A DNA stretch of 64,000 nucleotides, taken from positions 1,871,001 through 1,935,000 of the forward strand of contig NZ_CP012401.1 of the NCBI RefSeq assembly GCF_001305595.1, read 5' to 3'. The notes beneath the pieces were generated by a model. It ran no database searches and was not told the origin of the DNA. It worked only from the letters and a program-made list of their open reading frames with translations. How positions within the stretch are numbered: the stretch's first letter is position 1; every line of letters starts with the position of its first letter. Position numbers and translations under genes: made by a program. The stretch comes from Azospirillum thiophilum (GTDB taxonomy: Bacteria > Pseudomonadota > Alphaproteobacteria > Azospirillales > Azospirillaceae). Shown here one piece after another: positions 52,626 to 62,486 of the stretch.

Positions 52626-53981
52626 ATGGCTCATATGAATTCACAACCGGCGGGGGCAGCGGCGGCGCCGGTGTCCGATGCCGTCCGCTGGACGCAGATC
52701 GTCGTCGGCATCGTCTGCATGGTGGCCGCGGCCAACATCCAGTACGCCTGGACGCTGTTCGTCCCGGAAATCCAGGCGACTCACGGCTGGACGCGCGCAT
52801 CGATCCAGACGGCCTTCACCATCTTCGTCGTCGTGCAGACGTGGCTGACGCCGATCGAAGGGTATTTCATCGACAAGTACGGCCCCCGCGTGATCGTCGC
52901 CGCCGGCGGCTTCTTCACCGGCCTGTCCTGGGTCATCGACAGCTATGCCGGCTCGCTCAGCATGCTGTATGTCGGTTCCGCCATCGGCGGCGTCGGCGTC
53001 GGCTGCGTCTATGCCACCTGCGTCAACAACGCGCTGAAGTGGTTCCCGGAAAAGCGCGGCCTGGCGGTCGGCCTGACGGCGGGCGGCTACGGCGCCGGCT
53101 CGGCGCTCACCATCCTGCCGATCTCGGCGACGATCCACGCCAGCGGCTATCAGACGGCCTTCTTCTGGTTCGGCCTGCTGCAGGGCGCCATCATCATCGC
53201 CGCCGCTGTGTTCCTGCGCATGCCGCAGAAGGAGCATGTCAAGGCGTCCACCAAGGTCGCGCAGACCCGCCGCGACTACACGCTGAGCGAAGCGATCCGC
53301 ACCCCGGTGTTCTGGGTGATGTGGGCGATGTTCATCGGCACCGTCACCGGCGGCCTGATGGCGGTGGCCCAGCTGGGCGTCATCGCCCACGATCTGGGCG
53401 TGAAGGAAGCACCGGTCAGCGTCCTCGGCCTGACCATGGCAGCTCTGCCCTTCGCCCTGATGCTGGACCGCGTGATGAACGGCATCTCGCGCCCGCTGTT
53501 CGGCTTCATCTCCGACCACATCGGCCGTGAGGCGACCATGTTCGTCGCCTTCACGCTGGAAGGTGTGGGCATCATCATGCTCAGCCGTTTCGGCCATGAT
53601 CCGATGATGTTCCTGATCCTCAGCGGCATGGTCTTCCTGGCCTGGGGCGAAGTGTACAGCCTGTTCAGCGCCACCTCGGCCGACACCTTCGGCACCAAGC
53701 ATGCCGGCAAGATCTACGGTGTCCTCTACTGCGCCAAGGGTGTCGCGGCCCTGCTGGTGCCGCTGGGCAACCTGCTGATGGAAGCCACCGGCACCTGGGC
53801 GACCGTGCTGTATGTCACCGCGACCATGGATCTGACGGCCGCAGCCTGTGCGCTCCTGGTGCTGAAGCCGATGCTGGCCCGCCACCACGCCCGCAACGAG
53901 GAACTGGCCCGCCGCGCCGAGCAGGGCGAGGCGAGCCGGGGGATCCCGGTCGGGGCAGCCGCCGGCACCGCCAACGGATAG
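52626..53981 (+). CDS. OxlT-like oxalate/formate-type MFS antiporter
   Basis: 451 residues with about 12 membrane helices. VGIVCMVAAANIQYAWTLFV, PEIQATHGWTRASIQTAFTI, EGYFIDKYGPRVIVAAGGFF and CVNNALKWFPEKRGLAVGLT are typical of the oxalate:formate antiporter family. The ATG at 52626 is chosen because GGGAGGCACG stands before it; longer starts lack such a signal. No formyl- or oxalyl-CoA genes are nearby, so the true substrate may be another dicarboxylate/monocarboxylate. The structured leader upstream suggests tight regulation. Confidence 0.88.
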   Translation: MAHMNSQPAGAAAAPVSDAVRWTQIVVGIVCMVAAANIQYAWTLFVPEIQATHGWTRASIQTAFTIFVVVQTWLTPIEGYFIDKYGPRVIVAAGGFFTGLSWVIDSYAGSLSMLYVGSAIGGVGVGCVYATCVNNALKWFPEKRGLAVGLTAGGYGAGSALTILPISATIHASGYQTAFFWFGLLQGAIIIAAAVFLRMPQKEHVKASTKVAQTRRDYTLSEAIRTPVFWVMWAMFIGTVTGGLMAVAQLGVIAHDLGVKEAPVSVLGLTMAALPFALMLDRVMNGISRPLFGFISDHIGREATMFVAFTLEGVGIIMLSRFGHDPMMFLILSGMVFLAWGEVYSLFSATSADTFGTKHAGKIYGVLYCAKGVAALLVPLGNLLMEATGTWATVLYVTATMDLTAAACALLVLKPMLARHHARNEELARRAEQGEASRGIPVGAAAGTANG

Positions 53982-54011
53982 GCCAGCGGGTATCGGTTCG
54001 AGCACAACGGG

Positions 54012-54086
54012 TCAAGCGGGGGCTTGATCCGGGTGCGAGGGTGCCAGAGGGAAGACGGACCGTGGCCGAAGGGCTCCGGTCCGTCT
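54012..54086. terminator. Hairpins between the MFS antiporter and a convergent small gene
   Basis: A 6-bp stem TCAAGC/GCTTGA at 54012-54027 and a 9-bp perfect stem AGACGGACC/GGTCCGTCT at 54053-54086. They could stop transcription from both sides, but T-runs are short. Confidence 0.5.
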
Positions 54087-54088
54087 CC

Positions 54089-54298
54089 TCATTCGATCCA
54101 GAACGGCCGGTCCTCGGCCTTGTCGGACTTGGGCGTCTGCTGGAAGCGGTCGGACGAGAACAGGATGCCCGGCTCTTCCTCGGCCTCGTCCTTCTCGGGC
54201 CGGATCACCGTGAAGCCGCCGCGGCCGCTCGCCATATAGACGGCGTGGCCGATCATGCCGGTCAGCGCGAGGAACAGAAGGGCCTGGGTCTCGATCAT
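54089..54298 (-). CDS. Small single-pass membrane protein, function unknown
   Basis: 69 residues from ATG 54298. One hydrophobic N-terminal segment (ALLFLALTGMIGHAVYMASG) is followed by an acidic cytoplasmic part (PEKDEAEEEPGILFSSDRF). It is convergent with the MFS gene. AAGGATG lies upstream of the start. The composition suggests a real gene, but no family or partner is recognised. Confidence 0.58.
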   Translation of the reverse strand: MIETQALLFLALTGMIGHAVYMASGRGGFTVIRPEKDEAEEEPGILFSSDRFQQTPKSDKAEDRPFWIE

Positions 54299-54617
54299 GG
54301 CAAGGTCATCCTTATCGGAAGGGAGGGGCCAAGGGAGGGGCATCGACGGGATCAACAGCGCATGACGACAAACGGCCCATGTCGCGGACGGTGACGTCCC
54401 GCGGCCAAGCCAAGGTCATGCTGTACTGCAACATAAGCAAACTGGCATGCCATCGCAAAAAGTTTTGCATGCCAGATACCGGGTGCCTGACCTGCAACTT
54501 TGCCGGACCGCTTCCAGACCGAACGATCGGCCCACCACGCAACGAATCCGGTCCCGCCACTGTTTCCGCCCTGTTGCCCCGGCATCCCGCCGGGGGCCGG
54601 CGGACGGAGCGGTGTGC
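54299..54617. other. Intergenic region with a palindrome upstream of the GH13 gene
   Basis: No gene. A palindrome at 54442-54475 is built from CTGGCAT/ATGCCAG outer arms and GCAAAA/TTTTGC inner arms with a 6-nt bulge. It lies 143 bp before the GH13 start codon and may be an operator or a hairpin in the leader. Confidence 0.45.
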
Positions 54618-56300
54618 ATGATCCGGGACCTCTGGTACAAGAATGCGGTGATCTACAACCTGTCGCTTGCCAGCTTCATGGATGCCAACGGCGACGGCGT
54701 CGGCGATTTCCAGGGTCTGCTGCGGCGGCTGGACTATCTGCACGGGCTGGGGGTGACCTGCCTGTGGCTGGGGCCGTTCCAGACGTCGCCGATGCAGGAC
54801 GACGGCTATGACGTCGCCGACTACTACAACGTCGATCCGCGCTACGGCACGCTGGGCGACTTCGTGGAGTTCACCCACGCCTGCGAGCAGCGCGGCATCC
54901 GGGTCATCATCGATCTGGTGATCAACCACACCTCCGACCGGCATCCCTGGTTCCAGGAAGCGCGCAGCGATCCCGACAGCAGATGCCGCGACTGGTATGT
55001 CTGGTCCGACAAGAAGCCGGACAACGCCGACCAGGGCATGGTCTTTCCCGGCGTGCAGAAGACGACCTGGACCTACGACCGCGAGGCGCGGGCCTGGTAT
55101 TTCCACCGCTTCTATAAATTCCAGCCCGACCTGAACACCGCCCATCCGGAGGTGCAGGCGGAGCTGCTGAAGATCATGGGCTTCTGGATCCAGCTGGGCG
55201 TCGCCGGGTTCCGCATGGACGCGGTTCCCTTCATCATCGCCGAGAAGGGGCCGGCGGTGACGGAGCCTCGGGAACAGTTCGGCATGCTGCGCAGCTTCCG
55301 CGAATTCGTGCAGTGGCGACGCGGCGACGCGGTGCTGCTGGCGGAGGCCAACATCCTGCCGGAAGACGATCTGGAATATTTCGGCAGCGACGGCGACCGC
55401 TGCCACATGATGTTCAATTTCCAGGTCAACCAGCATCTGTTCTACGCGCTGGCCACCGCCGACACCGAACCGCTGGCCAAGGCGCTGGAGACGACGAAGC
55501 CGCGCCCGGCGACCGCGCAGTGGGGCATCTTCCTGCGCAACCACGATGAACTCGACCTCGGCCGCCTGACGGAGGAGCAGCGTCAGGCCGTGTTCGCCGC
55601 CTTCGGCCCCGACAAGACCATGCAGCTCTATGACCGCGGCATCCGGCGGCGGCTGGCGCCGATGCTGCACGACGACCGGCGGCGGATCGAGCTGGCCTAC
55701 AGCCTGATGTTCACCCTGCCGGGAACCCCGGTCATCCGCTATGGCGACGAGATCGGCATGGGCGACGACCTGTCGCTGCCGGAACGCAACTGCGCCCGCA
55801 CGCCGATGCAATGGTCGGACGAGCCGCATGGCGGCTTCACCAAGTCCGGCGAGCCGGAGATGCCGGTCATCACCGGCGGTGTGTTCGGCTATGAGCGGGT
55901 GAATGCCGCGGTACAGCGCCGCGATCCTCAATCGCTGTTGAACTGGACCGAGCGCATCATCCGCATGCGCAAGGAATGTCCGGAGATCGGCTGGGGCGAC
56001 TTCCGGATCCTGACGACCGGCCGGCGGGAGGTGCTCGCCATGCGCTATGACTGGCGCAACAACGGGGTCGTCGTGCTGCACAACCTGTCGGACAAGCCCT
56101 GCGAGATCCTGCTGGACGTCGAGGGGCACGGCGAGGCCTGCCGGCTGGTCAATCTGCTGTCGGAGGACCACAGCGAGCCCGATTCCGAAGGCCGCCATCG
56201 CCTGGTGATGGAGGCCTACGGCTATCGCTGGTTCCGGGTCGGCGGGCTGGACTACCTGCTGCGCCGGACCGAGGCGGTGGAGACGCCGGGCGACGGCTAA
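54618..56300 (+). CDS. treS: GH13 trehalose synthase-like enzyme
   Basis: 560 residues. MIRDLWYKNAVIYNLSLASF then MDANGDGVGDFQGLLRRLDY is the TreS-type start. The catalytic residues are visible: Asp in GFRMDAVPF, Glu in LLAEANILPEDD, Asp in LRNHDELDLG. Length fits TreS without a fused maltokinase. TreS isomerises maltose to trehalose. The substrate cannot be proven from sequence and a related alpha-glucosidase remains possible. The start is the ATG at 54618; its ribosome site is weak. No trehalose or glgE genes are nearby. Confidence 0.82.
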   Translation: MIRDLWYKNAVIYNLSLASFMDANGDGVGDFQGLLRRLDYLHGLGVTCLWLGPFQTSPMQDDGYDVADYYNVDPRYGTLGDFVEFTHACEQRGIRVIIDLVINHTSDRHPWFQEARSDPDSRCRDWYVWSDKKPDNADQGMVFPGVQKTTWTYDREARAWYFHRFYKFQPDLNTAHPEVQAELLKIMGFWIQLGVAGFRMDAVPFIIAEKGPAVTEPREQFGMLRSFREFVQWRRGDAVLLAEANILPEDDLEYFGSDGDRCHMMFNFQVNQHLFYALATADTEPLAKALETTKPRPATAQWGIFLRNHDELDLGRLTEEQRQAVFAAFGPDKTMQLYDRGIRRRLAPMLHDDRRRIELAYSLMFTLPGTPVIRYGDEIGMGDDLSLPERNCARTPMQWSDEPHGGFTKSGEPEMPVITGGVFGYERVNAAVQRRDPQSLLNWTERIIRMRKECPEIGWGDFRILTTGRREVLAMRYDWRNNGVVVLHNLSDKPCEILLDVEGHGEACRLVNLLSEDHSEPDSEGRHRLVMEAYGYRWFRVGGLDYLLRRTEAVETPGDG

Positions 56301-56329
56301 CGTGTGATCGCGCGGAACCGGCGGACCGG

Positions 56330-56767
56330 TCAGGCGGCGTCGAGCCGGGCCGGGCTGTCGCCCTCCACCCGGTCATAGGCGGCGCGCGCCTCCAGCATCC
56401 GGGCGATGTGGGTCTCGGCCCAGATGCGCAGGGGGACCAGCGTCTGGGCCAGCGTGGCGCCCAGCGGGGTGATGGAATACTCGACCGTGACCGGCACGGT
56501 GGCGAACACCTTGCGGCTGACCAGCCCGTCACGCTCCAGACTTTTCAGCGTCTGCGACAGCATCTTCTGCGAGATGCCCTCGATCTCGCGGCGTAGCCGG
56601 TTGAAGCGCATCGGGCCGCCTTCCAGCAGGCCCAGGATCAGCACCGTCCATTTGTCGGCGATCCGGTCCAACGCCTGCCGGGTCGGGCAGGCCGAGATGT
56701 AGGCGTTCGGATCCTGGACCGCCTCCGACGGCTTTTTCCCGCCCAGCCCCAATAAGGTTCCGTCCAT
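56330..56767 (-). CDS. HxlR-family transcriptional regulator
   Basis: 145 residues. The winged helix is typical: ACPTRQALDRIADKWTVLIL then GLLEGGPMRFNRLRREIEGI, SQKMLSQTLKSLERDGLVSR and YSITPLGATL. A Cys (about 27) before the DNA-binding domain is conserved in many HxlR proteins as a redox or aldehyde sensor. It diverges from an NAD(P)-binding oxidoreductase gene with 138 bp between and very probably controls it. Confidence 0.93.
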   Translation of the reverse strand: MDGTLLGLGGKKPSEAVQDPNAYISACPTRQALDRIADKWTVLILGLLEGGPMRFNRLRREIEGISQKMLSQTLKSLERDGLVSRKVFATVPVTVEYSITPLGATLAQTLVPLRIWAETHIARMLEARAAYDRVEGDSPARLDAA

Positions 56768-56905
56768 CGGTTTCCACTCCCCCCAGGAATGCCCCCTTGC
56801 GCCGGTTACGCGCGGGTGACCATGTCACGAAAAGGTGCCTTCTTTACACCAGATTTCCGAAACGGCATCAAGTCACCATTGGAAACCTACCGAGGGAAAA
56901 GCACC

Positions 56906-57517
56906 ATGAACGTCGCCATCATCGGCGCTGCCGGCCGCGCCGGCAGCCGCATCCAGGCCGAGCTGCTCCGCCGCGGCCATGCCGTGACCGCCATCGTCCG
57001 CGACCCGGCCAAGGTCGCCGCGGCTCCCGGCCTGACCGTGGAGGCCGGCGACGCCAACGACGGCGAGTCGCTGGCTCTCCTGCTGGCCGGCCATGATGCG
57101 GTGGTCAGCGCCGTCATGTTCCTGATGAGCGACGCCGGGACACTGATCGGCGCGGTCAAGCGCGCCGGCGTGCCGCGCTATCTGGTGGTTGGCGGCGCCG
57201 GCAGCCTGGAGGTCGCCCCCGGCGTCCGGGTGCTCGATCTGCCGGAATTCCCCGAGATCTACAAGGCCGAGGCCACCCGGGGCGCCGAGTTCTTCGACCG
57301 CCTGAAGACCGAGCCGGAGCTGAACTGGACTTTCCTGTCCCCCTCCGCCGAATTCGTGCTGGGCGAGCGCACCGGCGTGTTCCGCCTGGGTGACGACAGC
57401 CTGCTGGCGGATGCGAACGGCCGCAGCTGGATCTCCTACGAGGATTTCGCCGTCGCCCTGGTCGACGAGATCGAGACGCCGGCGCACGAGCGCAAGCGCT
57501 TCACCGTGGGGTACTGA
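56906..57517 (+). CDS. NAD(P)-binding oxidoreductase (YwnB/NmrA-like)
   Basis: 203 residues. A Rossmann fold with MNVAIIGAAGRAGSRIQAEL at the start (GxxGxxG), then GHDAVVSAVMF and RAGVPRYLVVGGAGSLEVAP. It is an atypical short-chain reductase/NmrA-like protein. Start ATG 56906 after GAGGGAAAAG. Such genes next to an HxlR regulator commonly respond to electrophiles or quinones; the substrate is unknown. The upstream region contains GGTG-N9-CACC at about 56836-56852, a possible HxlR site. Confidence 0.9.
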   Translation: MNVAIIGAAGRAGSRIQAELLRRGHAVTAIVRDPAKVAAAPGLTVEAGDANDGESLALLLAGHDAVVSAVMFLMSDAGTLIGAVKRAGVPRYLVVGGAGSLEVAPGVRVLDLPEFPEIYKAEATRGAEFFDRLKTEPELNWTFLSPSAEFVLGERTGVFRLGDDSLLADANGRSWISYEDFAVALVDEIETPAHERKRFTVGY

Positions 57518-57529
57518 GGGTAAGCGCCG

Positions 57530-58687
57530 TCAGGCGGCCGCCTTCCGCGACATCACCGCCGATGCGGTGAAGGCGAGGCAGGCCGCCGCCGCGAAGAAGG
57601 CGAGGCCATGGACGGAGAGCTCCATGGCCAGCCCGGCCAGCACCGGCCCCAGCAGCGCGCCCACCCCCCACATCAACCCCATCACCGCATAGATGCCGAC
57701 GAGGTCGGCCCCCTGGAACCGGCTGCCGACGATGGCGAGCATGATGGTGTAGATGCCGACGAAGGCGCCGCCCCAGACGAACAGCAGGCCGTAGGTGGCG
57801 ATCTCGCTGGCGAGCGCGAAGGGCCAGGCCAGGGCGCCGGCCGCCGCGCCGGCCGCCAACATGGTGACCAGCGTGCGGCGGTCCATCTTGTCGCCCAGCC
57901 AGCCGATCGGCAGTTGCAGCAGGATGGCGCCGATCATCATACAGGACATCAGGCTGGTGGCGCCGCTGTCCGACCAGCCGAGATTGCCGGCATAGATCGC
58001 CAGGAAGGACAGGCCGGCGGTCTCGATCGCCGCGTTCAGCACGATGGCGGCGATGGCGACCGGCGCCAGCCGGATGAAGTAGAGCGGGCTTTCGCGCGAG
58101 GGCCGGTCGAAGGCCGGCGCCGTCACCGCCGGCGAGGCGACGAACAGCGCCGCCAGCAACGCCACCCCCGCCCCGACGAAATAGGGCAGGGCGGTGGCCG
58201 AGCCCAGCAGCGACAGCATCAGCGGGCCCAGCGCGAAGCCGACCGAAAGCGCGGCGGTATAGACGGCCATCGCGCGGGCACGGGTCGATTCGGTGCTCAG
58301 GCTGTTGGTCCAGGTCTCCGACAGGACGAAGAGCGTCTCAGATGCCGCGCCCAGCAGGATGCGCAGCGGGAACCACAGCCAGACCGGCGTCGCCGGAAAG
58401 GCCATCAGCAGGACCGCGGCCCCGACCAGCGCCAGCACGACCAGCCGGCGGATGCCGGCCCGCGCCACGATGCGCGGCAGCAGCACGGCCATCATCAGCA
58501 CGCCGAGCGCATGCATCGCCGCGTTGGCGCCGATGGTCAGGTCGTCGAGGTTGCGCCGCGACAGGTCCAGCGCGATCAGGGCGGCGCTCAGGCTGTAGGT
58601 CAGGCCGAACATCATCGCGGTGGCGATGACCGCCGCCCGCGACAGCAGAAGGCCGCGGGCCGGAAGGGGGGACGCGCTGTCGGTCAT
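57530..58687 (-). CDS. MFS transporter (YcaD-like)
   Basis: 385 residues with about 12 membrane helices. WTNSLSTESTRARAMAVYTA then ALSVGFALGPLML and IGWLGDKMDRRTLVTMLAAG are typical of a YcaD-like MFS group. The substrate is unknown. Its start codon overlaps the stop codon of the upstream HdeD-like gene (ATGA), so the two are translationally coupled. Confidence 0.9.
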   Translation of the reverse strand: MTDSASPLPARGLLLSRAAVIATAMMFGLTYSLSAALIALDLSRRNLDDLTIGANAAMHALGVLMMAVLLPRIVARAGIRRLVVLALVGAAVLLMAFPATPVWLWFPLRILLGAASETLFVLSETWTNSLSTESTRARAMAVYTAALSVGFALGPLMLSLLGSATALPYFVGAGVALLAALFVASPAVTAPAFDRPSRESPLYFIRLAPVAIAAIVLNAAIETAGLSFLAIYAGNLGWSDSGATSLMSCMMIGAILLQLPIGWLGDKMDRRTLVTMLAAGAAAGALAWPFALASEIATYGLLFVWGGAFVGIYTIMLAIVGSRFQGADLVGIYAVMGLMWGVGALLGPVLAGLAMELSVHGLAFFAAAACLAFTASAVMSRKAAA

Positions 58688-60024
58688 GATGCCGCCGTTT
58701 CCATGTCGTCGTTGCCGGATCGCAGCTGTTTCACGAAGCCGCGGAAGCGTTCGGTCCAGGACAGGCTGGGCCGGTCGACGATGCGCGACAGTGCCCGCGC
58801 GTAATCGAGCACGAAGCCGGGTGTCCAACTCATCGAATTCGCCCGGCTGCGGATCAGCGACGCCATCCAGACATCCGGGTTCATCAGCAGCCCGGCCAGT
58901 TTCAGCCAGGGGAAGCGGGTGGCGAGCGCTCCCTCCAGCGTGGCGTCGAGCGCCGAGGCGACCACGACCGAGCAGTTGCGGTTCGCGAGATTGTAGGTGT
59001 TGTCCTGGCGGTAGCCCGCCCAGAACGCCCGCAGGCGGCGCAGGTCGTAGTGCCACAGCTCGACGCTGGCGTCGGCGGGCTGCCAGTCGGCGACCTCCTC
59101 CGCATAGGAGGGCAGGAAGCGCCCGGCCACGTCGTTTTCGGCGCCGGCCCGCAGGGCGGTCAGGATGCTGACGCTGGACCGGTCGACCTCCACCGCCGGG
59201 TAGTGGCTGATATAGAGGTCGGGCGCCAGCTCCAGCGCGCTGTGGCCGGTCGACACCACGCCGTTGCGGTCGATGGCGGCGACATAACGGTCGAGAACCG
59301 GCCGGCGGTCCACCGGCGCCGCGGCGGAGCCGACCGCTGTCCAGATCCGGACGACCAGCGGCCGGTCATGCTGCGTCCGGGGAGCCGGATCGTCGCCCAC
59401 CAGCACCGGCGCGTTGTCGTACCAGCCGCGGCTGGAGAAGATCGGCAGGTTGAGGATCGCCGCCTCGTCCTCCAGCGTCCGCAGCATCAGCCCGAGCCGC
59501 AGCAGGAGCCAGCCCGACAGACCGAGGAACAGCCCGACGCACAGCGGCGTGTTGCTGTCCCGCGGCAGCGGCCAGCCGGCCAGGATCATCGCCGACAGCG
59601 CCAGCTCCGCCGCTCCGTAGAGCGCGAAGAGGCCCCAGCCGCGGACGCGGAAGACATGGGCGGCGGCGACCCGGTTCAGCCCGTCGGCGGCGAAGACGAC
59701 GGCGAAGGGCAGGGCCAGCGCCCAGTCGCTCAGCAGGGGGGAGGTCAGGACCAGCACGCCGGCGACGATCGCTCCGCCGGCCTTGACCAGCGCGAGGCGC
59801 CGGTCGGCCCCGCCTGCGGCCGACAGCCCGCCCAGCAGCGTGACCAGCCCGCCGGCGATGAACGCCACTCCCAGTGCCGCGTAGGTCAGCGCGGCGATGA
59901 TGCCCGACATGCCGGCGGCCAGCGCCAGCCCGAGCCCGATCAGCAGAACCCCGACGATGGCGATGACATGCCATCGGGACCGGAAGGATTTGGGGCCGAT
60001 CAGCAGGAACGCCAGCTTCAGCAT
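58684..60024 (-). CDS. HdeD-like membrane protein fused to a C-terminal thiol-type domain
   Basis: 446 residues. The N-terminal 190 or so have about six membrane helices in the HdeD/DUF308 style (IGLGLALAAGMSGIIAALTY, then FAVVFAADGLNRVAAAHVF). The C-terminal half contains NRNGVVSTGHSALELAPDLY, ISHYPAVEVDRSS and YNLANRNCSVVVASALDATL, an arrangement of His and Cys like that in DUF4105/NlpC-type cysteine proteins. It may be a membrane-anchored peptidase or acyltransferase. It is coupled to the downstream MFS gene. The start is the ATG at 60024. Confidence 0.7.
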   Translation of the reverse strand: MLKLAFLLIGPKSFRSRWHVIAIVGVLLIGLGLALAAGMSGIIAALTYAALGVAFIAGGLVTLLGGLSAAGGADRRLALVKAGGAIVAGVLVLTSPLLSDWALALPFAVVFAADGLNRVAAAHVFRVRGWGLFALYGAAELALSAMILAGWPLPRDSNTPLCVGLFLGLSGWLLLRLGLMLRTLEDEAAILNLPIFSSRGWYDNAPVLVGDDPAPRTQHDRPLVVRIWTAVGSAAAPVDRRPVLDRYVAAIDRNGVVSTGHSALELAPDLYISHYPAVEVDRSSVSILTALRAGAENDVAGRFLPSYAEEVADWQPADASVELWHYDLRRLRAFWAGYRQDNTYNLANRNCSVVVASALDATLEGALATRFPWLKLAGLLMNPDVWMASLIRSRANSMSWTPGFVLDYARALSRIVDRPSLSWTERFRGFVKQLRSGNDDMETAAS

Positions 60025-60146
60025 CGAGCTACCCGAACGCGGTGGTGTTCAACACCTTATATCGGGGAGGGTCGTCCGGTGAAGCCCTACTGTGGGAGTG
60101 GGAATTGTTATCGGGGCCGGCCATCGGCGCCAGTTAACGGCGCCCC

Positions 60147-62069
60147 TTACCGCCGCCCGAACAGCCGCTCGATGTCGGCTAGCTTCAACTCGACATAGGT
60201 CGGGCGGCCGTGGTTGCACTGGCCGCTGTGCGGGGTCGCCTCCATCTGCCGCAGCAGGGCGTTCATCTCGTCGACGCTCAGGCTGCGGCCGGCGCGGACC
60301 GAGCCGTGGCAGGCCATGGTGGCGCAGACCTCCTCCAACCGCTCCTTCAGCGAGAGGGCGTCGCCCAGTTCGGACAACTCCTCGGCAAGGTCGCGGATCA
60401 GGTTCTTGACGTCGGACTGGCCGAGCAGGGCCGGCACCTCGCGCACCATGACGCAGCCGTTGCCGAACCCCTCGATCACCAGCCCGAGTTCGGCCAGTTC
60501 GGCGGAGCGGGTGAGCAGGCGGTTGGCCGACGGTTCGTCCAGTTCGATCAGTTCGGGGATCAGCAGGGCCTGGCGCTTGACGCCGCCCTCCAGCAGGGCG
60601 GACTTCATCCGCTCATAGACCAGCCGTTCGTGGGCGGCATGCTGGTCGACGATGACGATGCCCTCGCGGGTCTGCGCCACGATATAGGTGGTGTGGACCT
60701 GGGCCCGCGCCGCGCCCAGCGGGTGGCTGTCGGGCGCCGGCTCCGGCCTCTGGGTGGACTGGTCCGGCTGCCGGTATTCCGGCGGGCGCGCCGCCGGGGC
60801 GAAGCCGTTGCCGAAGCCGCTGAGCCGGCCCTGCAGCGGCGGCAGTCCGGTCTGAAGCGGCGCCTGGAAGGCGGCCGAACGCTCGGCCAGCCCGCGCGGC
60901 ACGGCGGCCGGCGTGTAGGAACCGCTCCAACTGCTCCCCGCGCCGCCGGTTCGTCCGTAAGGCAGGGGGGAGGGCGTGAAGCCGCCGTTATCGGTCGCAG
61001 TGCCGGCCGACTCCGGCCGCAGGGCGCCCAGCGTCGCCAAGCCGACGGTGGTCGAGGCGCGGTGTCCGGCCTCGGCCAGCGCGTGCTTCAGCGAGCCGAC
61101 GATCAGCCCGCGCACCAGCCCCTGGTCGCGGAAGCGCACCTCGGCCTTCGCCGGGTGGACGTTGACGTCGACCTCCTGCGGGTCGATCTCCAGGAACAGG
61201 GCCAGCATCGGATGGCGGTCGCGCGGCAGGAAATCGGCGTAGGCGGCGCGGACGGCGCCAACCATCAGCTTGTCGCGCACCGGGCGGCCGTTGACGAACA
61301 GGTGCTGGTGCTTGGCGGTCGGGCGGTGCAGGGTTGGCAGGCCGATCCAACCGGCCAGCGCCACGCCTTCGCGCTCGGCCCGGACCGGCACCGCATTCTC
61401 CTGGAAATCGCGGCCCATCAGCGCGCCCAGCCGGGTCAGCCGGGCGTCCAGCAGCTCGCCCTGCGCCGCGCTCAGCCGCAGGCCGCCACGCCCGCCGTCG
61501 CTGAGCGTGAAGGCCACTCCGGGATGGGCCATCGCCAGCCGTTCCAGGCAATCGGCGATGTGGTCGTATTCGGTGCGCGGTGCCTTCAGGAACTTCAGCC
61601 GGGCCGGCACCGCGGCGAACAGGTCGCGCACTTCGATCCGGGTGCCCTGGGCCAGGGCCGCCGGCTGCGGCGCGCCCTTGGCCCCGGCATCCACCGTCAG
61701 GCTCCAGGCGCTGTCGGCACCGCGGGCGCGGCTGGTGATGGTCAGGCAGCTGACGGCGCCGATCGACGGCAGCGCCTCGCCCCGGAAGCCCAGCGAGCGG
61801 ATGTCGAGCAGATCGTCGCCCGGCAGCTTGGAGGTGGCATGGCGTTCGACCGCCAGCGCCAGTTCGTCCGCGGTCATGCCGCAGCCATCGTCGGTGACGG
61901 CGATCAGCGACTTGCCGCCGTCGCGGGCCACCACGTCGATGCGGGTGGCGCCGGCATCGATGGCGTTCTCCACCAGCTCCTTCACGGCGGCGGCGGGACG
62001 TTCGACCACTTCGCCGGCGGCGATGCGGTTCACCAGGGTTTCGGGCAGCAGTCGGATCGGCATGTCCAT
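60147..62069 (-). CDS. mutL: DNA mismatch repair protein MutL (endonuclease type)
   Basis: 640 residues. The GHKL ATPase motifs are clear: [20 protein letters not shown] with AIDAGAT, DDGCGM, and [11 protein letters not shown]. After a Pro/Gly/Ser linker (about 335-440) the C-terminal domain carries [14 protein letters not shown], the DQHA(x)2E(x)4E endonuclease motif found in bacteria without MutH, and ends [20 protein letters not shown]. Start ATG 62069; Met3 is also possible. Confidence 0.96.
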   Translation of the reverse strand: MDMPIRLLPETLVNRIAAGEVVERPAAAVKELVENAIDAGATRIDVVARDGGKSLIAVTDDGCGMTADELALAVERHATSKLPGDDLLDIRSLGFRGEALPSIGAVSCLTITSRARGADSAWSLTVDAGAKGAPQPAALAQGTRIEVRDLFAAVPARLKFLKAPRTEYDHIADCLERLAMAHPGVAFTLSDGGRGGLRLSAAQGELLDARLTRLGALMGRDFQENAVPVRAEREGVALAGWIGLPTLHRPTAKHQHLFVNGRPVRDKLMVGAVRAAYADFLPRDRHPMLALFLEIDPQEVDVNVHPAKAEVRFRDQGLVRGLIVGSLKHALAEAGHRASTTVGLATLGALRPESAGTATDNGGFTPSPLPYGRTGGAGSSWSGSYTPAAVPRGLAERSAAFQAPLQTGLPPLQGRLSGFGNGFAPAARPPEYRQPDQSTQRPEPAPDSHPLGAARAQVHTTYIVAQTREGIVIVDQHAAHERLVYERMKSALLEGGVKRQALLIPELIELDEPSANRLLTRSAELAELGLVIEGFGNGCVMVREVPALLGQSDVKNLIRDLAEELSELGDALSLKERLEEVCATMACHGSVRAGRSLSVDEMNALLRQMEATPHSGQCNHGRPTYVELKLADIERLFGRR

Positions 62070-62120
62070 AGATATAGTGGGCTGCCGCAGGCAACACCAC
62101 CATCTTCGGACATGGTCCGC

Positions 62121-62486
62121 TTACAGACCCTTCCAGGCTTTCAGATAGTCGATCAGCTTGCGCTCGTAGAAGGGCTGGGGCGACTGGTAGCGGGCGACGA
62201 GGCCGGCTTCTTCGGTCAGCTTGACCACGATGCCGATGCAGCCGATGTCCACCGGGTCGCCGCCGATGTCGAACACCAGATGGAAATCGAACTTCTGTTT
62301 GGCGATCAGGTCGCCTTCGTAGGGTCGGATGCGGAAGGAGCCCATGACGAACTCCTCCGGCACGTAATCATGGTGGTCGATCACGATCTTGGGCGGCGTC
62401 GACGGGCGTTCCCGCCGGCTGTCGCCCGCTGCTTTCCCATCACCGGCCGCCTTGTTGCCTCCGGAAAAAATCGACAGCCAAGACAT
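62121..62486 (-). CDS. Conserved small cytoplasmic protein, function unknown (PilZ-like?)
   Basis: 121 residues from ATG 62486. After a flexible N-terminus, the part FVMGSFRIRPYEGDLIAKQK with FDFHLVFDIGGDPVDIGC and IGIVVKLTEEAGLVARY looks like a beta-barrel such as PilZ, and ends with a helix (YERKLIDYLKAWKGL). The classic PilZ motifs RxxxR and D/NxSxxG are not clearly present, so c-di-GMP binding is only a suggestion. It lies just upstream of mutL on the same strand. Confidence 0.62.
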   Translation of the reverse strand: MSWLSIFSGGNKAAGDGKAAGDSRRERPSTPPKIVIDHHDYVPEEFVMGSFRIRPYEGDLIAKQKFDFHLVFDIGGDPVDIGCIGIVVKLTEEAGLVARYQSPQPFYERKLIDYLKAWKGL

